A DNA stretch of 64,000 nucleotides from Nocardia arthritidis. GTDB taxonomy: Bacteria > Actinomycetota > Actinomycetes > Mycobacteriales > Mycobacteriaceae. Below are positions 55,184-64,000 of the stretch, piece by piece (position 1 is the first letter of the stretch; every line of letters starts with the position of its first letter). The stretch lies in NCBI RefSeq assembly GCF_011801145.1, contig NZ_CP046172.1, positions 1,178,001 to 1,242,000 on the forward strand, given 5' to 3'. The translations under genes were made by a program, and so were the position numbers. Below the pieces are notes generated by a model. The model saw only the letters and a list, made by a program, of their open reading frames with translations. It searched no databases and was not told the DNA's origin.

Positions 55184-58100
55184 CGGCACAAGATGTTCCG
55201 GCAACAGAGCCGACGCCTGCCCAGCCGCGCGCCGCGTCCGCCTACCCGAGCGGCGTCACGCCGAGCCAGGACCGATACCGCGCGGTCGAGCCGGTGGAGG
55301 AGATGGTCCACCGGCCGGATCCGCCTGGCACGACCCGCTACACCGCGCCGACCGTGGACGAGGACGGGTTGTTCCGCGCGGCGGACGGTTCCCTGTACAA
55401 CTCGGACCCGGCCGGTGAGATCTTCGTGATGGGCACGACTCCGGGTGATTTCCGGGCCACGCGTGACAGGGACGCCGGGCATATCGGGCTGTATCGCACG
55501 TGGGCCGACCCGCGGCAGGGCCCCGCCGCCTACGGCACCTGGCTGATCGTCGAAGGTGAGCTGAAGTGGATCGATCCGTACAGCGGATTGTTCACGGACT
55601 TCATGAAGGGCCACTTCCTCGCCGAGCTGATGCCGTCGGCGCAGCTGCGTTACGAATTGCTCAGGCTCCGAGTGAATCTCGACGGTGTCTACTTCCGCGG
55701 TGAGCATCAGGGCGGATTGTGGAGCTCCGACGAGCCGAGGCTCACGGTGGATCAGCTGATCGACCGCGGTGGCGCGGGCGCCCGCCTCTTCTTCTCCGGT
55801 TTCGGCAACTTCTTCTGGGTGCGCCTCATCGCGTCGCAGTCCGCGCCCGGGCGATTGTCGGTGACGCTGGAACTCAATCCGGTCCGCGGCGGCGAGCCGG
55901 GCCTGGTCACAGTGGTCTTCGAACGCGAAAACGGCGCTGTGACAGCCCATTACGAGAATGTCCAACTGAACGAAGAGTCGGCTCCGGTGGCCGCCGAACT
56001 GCACCGCCGCCTGACCGCATGGCTTGCCGACTCGGGCGCGACCTGGACCGGGGACATCGAGGCGCTCACCGGCCACGAACAGGTCGGGCGGGCCGATCCG
56101 GATCCGGAGCGGATGCCGCGGCGCGACGAGCGCATCGAACTTTCCCAACAGCTGCTCGGCATCGAGGATCTGCGCTTCGTCGTCGACGAGTTCAACCGGT
56201 ACGACGCCGCCGAGAACCTGCATCCGGACCAAAGAGTGCGGTTCGCCGATTTCCGTATAGCGCGGACCCATCTCGCCCGGCTGTACGGCGTCGACCACCG
56301 TGAGCTGTTCCCGGGTTCGCCGGTCTTGACAGAGCTCGACCGCACTCGGGATGCGGTACGAGCGCGGCTGGCCGATCTGCTCGGCGTGGCACCCGAGGAA
56401 CTGGACGTCGTTCGAGTGCGCCAGGAGCTGTCGGCGGCCAGGAACGCCATCCCGGCGGAGCTGGAAGATGTACAGCCGCAACAGAATTCGGCAGCCTTGT
56501 CGCACAAAGGCGCGACCGCCCGTGCCGTCGATCCGCGTCGGCCGGTCGATCCCGCGGAAGCGCTCGATCTGCATCCGAGCCGGGCGCGCGGCATAGACAT
56601 CGATGCGCCACGCGACTTGCGTCGTCGGCAGTCCGACCCGAGTGAGGTCTATGCCGACGATCCGCGAGTGAACGAGGCGGCCCGCGCCAATCCGGCGGAA
56701 CCCGACGGATCCACCGACGCGGGACAGGCGTTGGTGCGGGCCGCGGCGGCAGGCGACCCGGCCGCGTATACGAGGCTGCGGGAGCTTTTCGGAGCCGACA
56801 TCATGCGCAGGGCGCACGCAGTTGTTCGCGATCCCGAACTCGCGCGGCGCATCACCGACGAGGTCTTCGCGCGCGCCGATCTCACACTGGCCGCGCTCGG
56901 CGACCGGGCGGTGCATCCGTGGCTGCTCGGTATCGCCCGCACGGTGACCGAGGAACACACCCGCGCGCCGCGCTTCGCGCAGCTGATGGCGAAGGCCCTG
57001 CAGCAGCTCGGCGTCGCCGCCCAGTTCCGTGGCGTGCTCAGCTCGCTGTACCGGGCGAGCGGCGCCCACATCCGGCGTGCCCTGGACGACCTCGGACGGG
57101 ACGAGCGGGCACTGCTGACCGCGCTGTTCTGGGAGGGCCGCCCGCGCAACGCGGTTGGGGCCGCGCTGGATTTGGCGCCCCACCCGTTCCGTTCGCGGGA
57201 ACAGCGGGCCCTCCTGGAATTCCGCAAGTATCTGCTGGCCGATAGCCGCAAGGCGCCCACCGCGGCGGCGTTGCTGGTCAACGTGATTCGGCAGCAGGAT
57301 CCGGACGCGCTGCGCGCGGCCATCGGCGAACTGCGCGGCGATGCCCGGAAGTTCGCCGAAAAACGTTTCCTGGAACAGCTTTCGCTCGAGAGCGCCAAAA
57401 CAACCCTGGGCTACAACGACTCCCGGCTCGCTGAGGTTGAGCACCGGGCGATGGACGAGTTGGCGGCGATCCTCTCCGGCGCCAGGCAACTGACGACCGC
57501 CAATACGGGGGCGCTCGTCGCTGCCGCGAGGGTGATCGCCGGCACCGCGAAGCCGATCGTCGACACCGCGCTGAACGAACACCCCTATGCGGTACAGCGG
57601 GTGATCGATCGACTGTCGCCCGAGCAGAAGCGCCACGTCGAACTGTGGGTGCGGCAGGATCTTTCGGTCACCGAGGCGGCCGAGGCGTTGGGTATCGGAC
57701 AGTGGGAGAGCGAGCTGCTGCGGGCGCGGATGCTCCACTGGCTGGCCGCGCTCCTCCCCGCCGAAATCGCCCGCGCCGGTGGCGCGTCGAACGGGTCGGC
57801 CGAGGAATCGCGGCCTGCCGGTCGGCCCGCCGACCCGGACACCGACCCGAATGTGCTGGACAAGCCCGCACCGCGCAAGAAGGGATCGCGGGTCGATCCG
57901 GGACGGTTCGGGACATTCAACGCCTACGATCCCGAACTTCCCCGGGAGGCGCAGGCCCACGCGCAGGATGTTGCCGGGCGGGCGGACACCACCCAGCGAC
58001 CCAACGAGATCGATTCGACGGTCGCACCCGGTGCCGACGCGCCGGTCCGGGCGGCGGTGGGCGAGCTGCTGCCCGCGCTCGGGTTCGGCGATGTGGTGGC

Positions 58101-61100
58101 GACGGTCGACGAGGTTCTCGCGAACGCGCTCGAAGACGATGCCCATGTGACAGCAAAGCCGGTGGGCCGCAACAGGGTTCGCATCACTGTCACCGCACCC
58201 GACGGGCAGGCGACCACACTGGACGTCACCGGCGATCCAGGCGCGCGAGAACTGAGCCTGGACCTGCCGCTGCGGCACGACGACTCGGAGGCCGCCGATT
58301 ACGCGCGCCGACAACTGCGTGCGCTGACCGGTGACTGGCAGGACACCGATGGCACGCACGTCCGCGACGCGGTGCTCCTGGTCACCGAGCTGGTCGACAA
58401 CGTGCAGCGGCACACCGACGGCGACGGGGTGGTGACCATCGCGGTGAGCGGGGCGCGGCTCAACCGGCTGCTGGCCGTCGAGGTCTTCGACCGAAGCCCG
58501 GTGCTGCCGTCCGAACCCGACCCGAACAGTGACCACGGCATCGCCGTGCTCCGGGCTCGTGCGCACCGCGCCCACTGGTATTCGCTCGACGACGGCGACA
58601 TGGGCCCGGCGGACTACCCGGAGCGTAAGGTGGTCGCGTTCGAATTCGACGAGAACAACACTCCCGTTGTGTCCCAAGGCGATTCGACCGAACAGACGAG
58701 CGCCGCCGAGTCCGTCGCCCCGCGCGGCGCCGCCCTCGGCCCGGCCGCCAGGGAAGAGGCGTATGCGGAGTTGGCCGCCCTGCTCGGTATCAAGCTGTCC
58801 ATCGTGCGGCTGCGCTGGTATGTCGTGCGCCAGGGGATCGAGCTGGTGCAGCGCCAGCTGCGCTGCCTGGATGACGCGGGCTGGCGGCGTGCCGTCGCGG
58901 GCGGTCGGCTGCCGGAGCTCGTGCACTGGATCGGCAAGGAGATGGTCCGTGACCACGCCATCCACGCCGAGAACGCCCGGGCGATCATCGAGGACGACTG
59001 GAACGACGCGGCCCTACAGGAATTGCGGGGACGCGGCGCCGAGCTGAAGCGTGACCTGGCGCAACTGCTCGCCGTAACCGAGTTGGCGGATCACCTCGAG
59101 CCGGAGACCGGCGACCCATCAGCGGAGCTGCGCCGCGCCGCCGCCGAGACCGGCGCACCGGAGATCCATCGGCTGCTCGAGCTGACCGAACTGCTCACCG
59201 CGGCCGATGCGGCGCAATTGACGGGCGAACGGCCCGCCGAGCCGGATGCCGCCGAACATAATGCCGCACAATCGGGTTCGGATCCGGCGGTGGGTCAGGA
59301 CGGTGTTGGTGAGCTGGACGGCGGCATGCTCGGTCGGCTGCTGCCGGAGCCGGAGCTGCATGTCGTCGAGATCGCCGGTGCCGATATCACCGACGACCCG
59401 GCCGTGCTGTGGCCCGAGGAACGCGCCGCGATGCTCGATGGTCAGCCGCAGATGGTGCGCAGTCGGTTCCTGGAAATCATCAATGGGCGCAGGGCGCTTC
59501 ATGGCGCGCTGCGGTTGCTCGGCGTCGCCGACGCGCCGGTGCTGCCCGGTGCGCTGGGTGAGCCGCCGACGATACCGTCGGGCGTCCTCGGATCCATCAC
59601 GCACAAGGATGGCTACTACGCCGCGGTGGCGGCTGACGCGGCTCGGGTGCGGTCGATCGGTATAGACGCCGAGGACAACGAGGCGCCACCGGACGGCCTC
59701 ATCGAAGAGGCGATCGCGGTACCGGAGGAGATCGCGTGGTTGGCGCGGCAGCGCGCCGATGGCGTGCACTGGGGCCGAGTCCTCTTCTCCGCCAAGGAGA
59801 GCGTCTATAAGGCGTGGTACACGCTGACCGGTGATATGGACACCGACTTCACCGACGTCCGCATCATCTTCCACGTCGGCGAGGGAACCCCTATCCACGG
59901 AACCTTCGCCGCCGAGCCACGCGGATACATAGTGGAATCGGGCAAAGGCGCCCTGCTGCAGACGATGCGCGGACGTTTCCGCATCGAGGGCGACCGTATC
60001 CTCACCGCCGTTGTGGTTTCGCACGAGAACCCGGGGACCACTGAATCGCCCACCACAGCGACCGAACCCACCCCCGAAGCGACGCCGCGGACCACCGTGG
60101 CGACACAGCACGACGGCCCCGTGCCGCTGTCGGAGCCGGCCGAGCGGCTCGCCTCCCGCAGTGCGGTGCCCCGCGAGCCGGTCGATGTGGCCGAGGCCCT
60201 CGATCTGCCTCGGGGAAAGGTGCGGGGTGACGAGCTCGGTCCGCATTCGCGCGGGCGTCGATTCGACCCGGGCATGGTCTACGCCGACGACCCGAGCCTG
60301 GACGACTCGGCCCGGGCCAACCGACCGGGCGAGCAGAACCCGCCGGAAGCAGCGCAATCCGCCCCGAAGCGGCGGCGCCTCGCGATGACGGCGGGCCCTG
60401 CCGACGTTCCGGCCGTGCTCAAACGGATGCACAAGCTGCTGCGGACGCTCGCATTCGATGATGCCGCGGCCTCGATCACCGGTGTCGTCGCCGCGGTGCT
60501 GTGGGCCGGTGGCGCCCGCGTCGAGGCGGAAATGGTCACCGACAGCATGCTCCGCGTCGTGATCACCGCCGATGATGGCGCACGGACGGTCCTCGAGGTG
60601 ACCGGCGCCAGGCGTGCGCGCGCGCTGAACCTGGAAATGCCTGTGCGCCAGGGCGATGCGAACGTGGCCGAACAGGCGAGCCGACTGTTGCGCGAGCTGG
60701 CCACCGGCTGGCAGGACACGCGCCGGACCCAGATCGACGATGCGGCGCTGCTGATTTCGGCGCTGCTCGACAATGTGCGACAGCACACCGACGGCGGCGG
60801 ATCGGTGGTCGTCGAGGTGACCGGTACCCAACCCAACCGGCTGCTGTCGGTCGAGGTGCACGACCAGAGTTCGGTGCTGCCCTCCGAGCCGGACGAAGCG
60901 AATAGCGAGCACGGCATCGCCCTGCTGAGGGCGCGCGCGCACCGCTCCGGCTGGCAGCTGTTGGACGACGGCGACACCCGTACCGGCGCCGTCGAGGGCA
61001 AGACGGTCTTCTTCGAATTCGACGAGAACTACACACCTGCGGCGCCGCAATCTGTTTCGGTCGAGACAGCGGACGCCCAAGCCGAGTCGGTGCCCGTCGA

Positions 61101-64000
61101 TGTGCCCACGCCCGAGAGCGATTCGACGCTCGGCCCTGAGCCCGCGGCATCGCCGGCGGACGATTCCGACGGCGCTGATCGGTCGGATTCCACCGATGGC
61201 GATGGGGCGCAACCGGTTCCGGATCAGGGAGGCGGGGCGGCGATGTACGGCGGCCTGCTCCGCCGCCTGCTGCCCGAACCCGAACTGCACACCGTCGAGA
61301 TCGCTGGTGCCGACATCACCGATGATCCGGCCATCCTGTGGCCCGAGGAGCGCGCGCACTTCCTCGACGGCTATCCGCAGATGGCGCGGAGCCGGTTCCT
61401 GGAGATCATCAACGGCCGCAAGGCATTGCACGTCGCATTGCGACTGCTCGGCTTCAACGTGCCGGTCGCGCCCGATTCGCGACACGCGCCGCCCAAGCTG
61501 CCGCAGGGCGTCATCGGCGCACTCACCCACAAGGACGGCTACTACGCCGCGGTTGTCACCGAATCCACCCGGGTGCGGTCTATCGGCATCGATGCCGAGG
61601 ACAACGAGGCCTTGCGCCCGGGCCTCATCGAAAGCGCGGTGGCGGTCGACGAGGAAGTCGAATGGCTCGCCCAGCGGACCGACGGCGTGCCCTGGGGTCG
61701 GGTCCTGTTCTCCGCCAAGGAAAGTATTTACAAGGCGTGGTTCGGACTGACCAGAGATTCGCGCACCGACTTCACCGACGCCCGCGTCGTCTTCGACGTC
61801 GACAATGGCACCTTCACCGTCGAACCACGCGGACGCATACTGGAATCGGGCCGCGGCGACCTGCTCACCGCGATGCGGGGGCGCTTCCTGATCGAGGGCG
61901 ACCGCATCCTCACCGCCGTGGTGATCTGGGAGGAACCCACACCGGACGAATTACCCGCCGCCACAAGCGAATCCGCCGACCCCACGCCGGGGCCAGTTGT
62001 GGGACGCGACGGAAGCCTCCCGAGCGGCCATCCGTCCCGGCAACAGACCACCGAGCCCGAAAACGCGAAGTCCGAACCCACAAGCGCGGACACGGCGAAA
62101 CGGCTGCGCACCGAATCGGCCCGCAGGCCGGCGCCGCGGCAGCCCAGCGTCGAGGAGTCCGTCAGCCGCGGTACACCGTCTGTGGCGGCCGACCCCGAGC
62201 AGCGTCGAGCGCTGGTCGATGCCGCGTCGCAACTGGCGCCTACCCAGTTGGAACAGGCGATCGGGTTGCTGGAGAACCCGGTGCGGCAGGCCGTACAACT
62301 AATCGTTCTGCAGGGGCGTGATATCGACGATGCCGCCGCCGAGATGGCGGTGAGTACGACTCAGGTCGGCGTGTACTACCGCGATGGGCTGAGCGAACTC
62401 AGCGCAGTGAGCCAGCGGATTGTGGTGGCGGCCGCTCAGAGCGGCGACGCGGCGTCCTTCGGTGTGCTCCGGACGCTCTACCAACGGCCGGTCGCCGAAT
62501 GGGTCGCGAAGAACGTTTCGAATCGCCTTGATCCACAGGCGATCACGACGAAGATATTCGCCCGCGCCGCATCCGATATCGCATCGCTCGGTCAGCGTGA
62601 ATTCGGGGACTGGCTGCACGAATTGGCCGAACGAATGGTGGCCACGGTGAAGTTCGCCCGATTCCGCGGCCTGATCCGGCAGAGTTACCTCGCCACGGAA
62701 TCCAGCCGGATCCCGGGCTGGCGGGCCGGCGCGCTGGCCACCACCACCCGGCTCGAGTTGGAGCGGGCGGTGGGCTTGTTGGATCGCAATCAGCGCAGGC
62801 TGGTCGGACTCCGATTCTGGGCGCAACGACCGGTCGCCGAGGTCGCCGCTCGACTGCGGGTTACCGAAGCGATGGTGCGTGAGCTGGAGCGAGCCGCGGT
62901 ACACCGGATCGCCGAATATGTTGTCGGCGAGCATATTGCGCGGCGATTGGCCGAGGCCGAAACGCGCGCTCCCGAGTTGACCGTTGCCGAGGCGAAGGCG
63001 GCACTGCGACAGGTCCGGGCCGCCGAACTATGGAACGCGGTCGAACGACTGGCAGATGTGGAGCGGGAGGTCGCGATTCGCCGCTTCATCGACCGGCGTG
63101 CGCAGCGGGCGCTGGCGGCCGAACTGGGAATCTCGGTGGCACACGTGCAAGCCGTCGAGGGTGTGGCCGCACGCCTAGTGATCGGCCTGCTCACCGAGGG
63201 CGACGGGCGACGCAAGCTGTCCAAGGCCGGCGCGCCGACCAGGACGGACCCGCTCCCGGTTGCCGATGAACTCACGACCACGCCGGGCAGACGAACCGTG
63301 CTGACCGGCCGCGAGGCGACGGCGGTGATCGAGCGAGCGCAGCCGGAACAGGTGCGCGTGGCCATTGAGCGGCTGGCCGCCGCCGGGCGACTGTTCGAGA
63401 TAGAGCGGGCGGTGGCGCAGCGGCAGTTCGTTGCGCGGGAGTCGCGTGCGGAAGTCGCGCGCAAGCTGGGTGTTTCGGTGCTGGACGTGGACCGCTACCG
63501 AGCTTCGGCGGCTCGCGCGGTCGCTCGCTACCTGGTTGACCGGGGCGCGTCCGTGCCCCGCATCGGACCGGGCACCGGCCCATGGTTCGGTCTGCCGGAG
63601 GCGCGACCTCCGGCGCCGAGGCCCGCGATCGCGGTATCCGATGACGGCAGTGTCCCCAGGCGGCATCGGACTTTCACCGCGGCCGGAGCCACCGAGGTGG
63701 TGAACCGGGCCACCCGCGATGATTTGGCGGACGCCATAGCCGCACTTCCCGAAGAGTATGCGGAGTTGATGCGGCGGCTGCTCCTCGATGACGAGTCGCG
63801 CTCGGCGGCGGCCGCCGCGATGGGTATCAGTCCGGCCGAGGCGGGGCGCAGGCGCGGGCGGGCCATGCAGCGTCTCGCGAATTTCTTGACCCAGAACGGC
63901 CTGAACCTGAAGGCGGGTATTACGCCTCGGGCGAAACCGGCCACCGAACCGCACCGCGCCGAGAACCTACGGCCGGACAGTGCGGCGGTACGCGCGAGCC
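55009..64000 (+). CDS. Continuation of the giant protein after a one-base frameshift (open at window end)
   Basis: From GAG 55009 the frame is open for 2,997 codons to base 64000. The junction restores a repeat: AAQEYAESE is followed by DDPDP in both the unit near 54840 and, across the break, at 55012. The first usable start in this frame is ATG 55081, so a gene caller would report a separate gene from there. Contents in order: an acidic repeat, a second copy of the unknown domain at 53550, a sigma-like region (56700-57770), a GHKL-like domain (58030-58650), a phosphopantetheinyl transferase (59290-60020), a GHKL-like domain (60400-61020), a second transferase (61240-61940), and a second sigma-like region (62160-63900). 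Counting both parts, the protein exceeds 12,700 residues. Confidence 0.85.
55350..56060 (+). other. Unknown domain X, copy 2
   Basis: ADGSLYNSDPAGEIFVMG, PRQGPAAYGTWLIVEGE, VTLELNPVRGGEPGLVTVVF and ENGAVTAHYENVQL repeat the domain at 53550. Its presence after the frame break supports one continuous gene. Confidence 0.65.
56700..57770 (+). other. Sigma-factor-like region 1
   Basis: ALVRAAAAGDPAAYTRLRELF, VVRDPELARRITDEVFARA and HPWLLGIARTV follow the plan of ECF sigma region 2. Two region-4-like helix-turn-helix segments follow, at about 57080-57170 (LGRDERALLTALFWEG) and 57600-57740 (LSPEQKRHVELWVRQDLSV). It probably cannot be a working sigma factor inside a secreted giant. Confidence 0.65.
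58030..58650 (+). other. GHKL (anti-sigma type) ATPase-like domain 2
   Basis: The N-box VTELVDNVQRHT has its Glu codon at 58387. VEVFDRSPVLPSEP and HGIAVLRARA follow as the D-box and lid region, as in RsbW-like ATP-binding domains of actinomycetes. Confidence 0.72.
59290..60020 (+). other. 4'-phosphopantetheinyl transferase domain 1 (EntD/Sfp type)
   Basis: ILWPEER-like VLWPEERAAML is followed by SRFLEIINGRRALH, GSITHKDGYYAAVAA, the metal-binding SIGIDAE (Asp 59665, Glu 59671) and FSAKESVYKAWY (59785-59820). All signature residues of the EntD group (Asp-x-Glu, and Lys-Glu-Ser-x-x-Lys) are present. The family moves phosphopantetheine from CoA to a carrier-protein serine. Confidence 0.88.
60400..61020 (+). 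other. GHKL ATPase-like domain 3, N-box Glu replaced
   Basis: ISALLDNVRQHTDGG corresponds to VTELVDNVQRHTDGD of domain 2, but the usual Glu is Ala (codon 60760). VEVHDQSSVLPSEP and HGIALLRARA are kept. ATP binding is possible; phosphotransfer is doubtful. Confidence 0.7.
61240..61940 (+). other. 4'-phosphopantetheinyl transferase domain 2 (EntD/Sfp type)
   Basis: It repeats domain 1: ILWPEERAHFL, SRFLEIINGRKALH, GALTHKDGYYAAVV, SIGIDAE (Asp 61591, Glu 61597) and FSAKESIYKAWF (61708-61743). All signature residues are intact. A linker shared with the region before sigma-like region 1 (P-V-D-x-A-E-A-L-D-L, then VYADDP) precedes the upstream GHKL copy, so the GHKL and transferase pair was duplicated as a cassette. 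Confidence 0.88.
62160..63900 (+). other. Sigma-factor-like region 2 with several region-4-like units
   Basis: A region-2-like segment (62405-62640) is flanked by helix-turn-helix segments at about 62225-62400, 62760-62930, 63000-63180, 63340-63540 and 63720-63890. They share plans such as L-x-x-x-x-R-x-x-V-x-L-R-F, V-A-E-V-A-x-x-L-x-V, and a C-terminal helix with R-A-x-x-R. Individual units are weak; the series is convincing. Confidence 0.6.

Noticed and set aside
54706..58965. Long minus-strand reading frame (1,419 codons)
   Set aside because: It is the mirror of GC-rich forward coding sequence. The forward frame holds recognisable domains and repeats, while the reverse text has none.
55081..64000. 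Independent gene starting at ATG 55081
   Set aside because: No ribosome site is seen at 55081, and the text upstream in the same frame from 55009 continues the acidic repeat of the giant.

Overview
The window comes from a GC-rich actinomycete, most likely Nocardia or a close relative in the Mycobacteriales. The signs are an EspG chaperone, WXG100-type proteins, repeated YbaB/EbfC-like genes, frequent GTG/TTG starts and strong GC bias at third codon positions. Almost the whole window is an accessory locus linked to type VII (ESX) secretion. No ESX core gene (EccB/C/D/E, MycP) lies inside it. All assignments come from reading the sequence; no database search was run.

Layout. 1-704: the tail of a YezG/DUF600-like family protein and a convergent dtd gene. 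781-8280: a coupled set of an EspB-like secreted protein (now frameshifted), EspG and a C-A-T-C-T non-ribosomal peptide synthetase. 8321-10412: a YbaB-like gene and a divergent DUF4246 oxygenase-like gene. 10501-16307: a decayed copy of a secreted WXG100-like effector, a small WXG100 protein, and the intact effector with a long His-Pro-Glu-Arg repeat tail. 16323-19627: two YbaB-like genes, a YezG-like protein and a mini YbaB gene. 19609-21770 (minus strand): an orphan OmpR-type response regulator and an MHS-family transporter. 22036-25798: YezG-like, WXG/ESX-like, YezG-like and YbaB-like genes in a row.

25814 to the window end: one enormous reading frame. It stays open from 25814 to 55183, but its last 58 codons are out of phase. 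Losing one C near 55007 moves the real frame by one, and that frame is then open to base 64000. Joined, the protein exceeds 12,700 residues and is still incomplete.

The giant protein begins with a WXG100/CpnT-like export domain. After that come Gly/Ser/acidic repeats, an Ala/Glu coiled coil, a SecA-like ATPase, and two arrays of LuxR-type and GntR-type DNA-binding domains. Four papain-like (toxin glutamine deamidase type) Cys/His domains are interleaved with an 8.7 kb tandem internal duplication. The C-terminal part has three GHKL (anti-sigma type) ATPase-like domains, two sigma-factor-like regions and two complete-looking 4'-phosphopantetheinyl transferase domains.

How it may work together (inference): EspG and the small WXG100 proteins would chaperone and co-export the secreted giants. 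The YezG-like and YbaB-like genes that alternate before each giant gene could be immunity or chaperone partners. The NRPS needs phosphopantetheine and the giant carries two transferase domains, which invites a test of whether they work together. Three single-base losses (near 2143, 10550 and 55007) break otherwise continuous frames and should be checked against raw reads. No stretch above 300 bases lacks a gene; no tRNA, rRNA, CRISPR array, insertion sequence or convincing terminator was seen.
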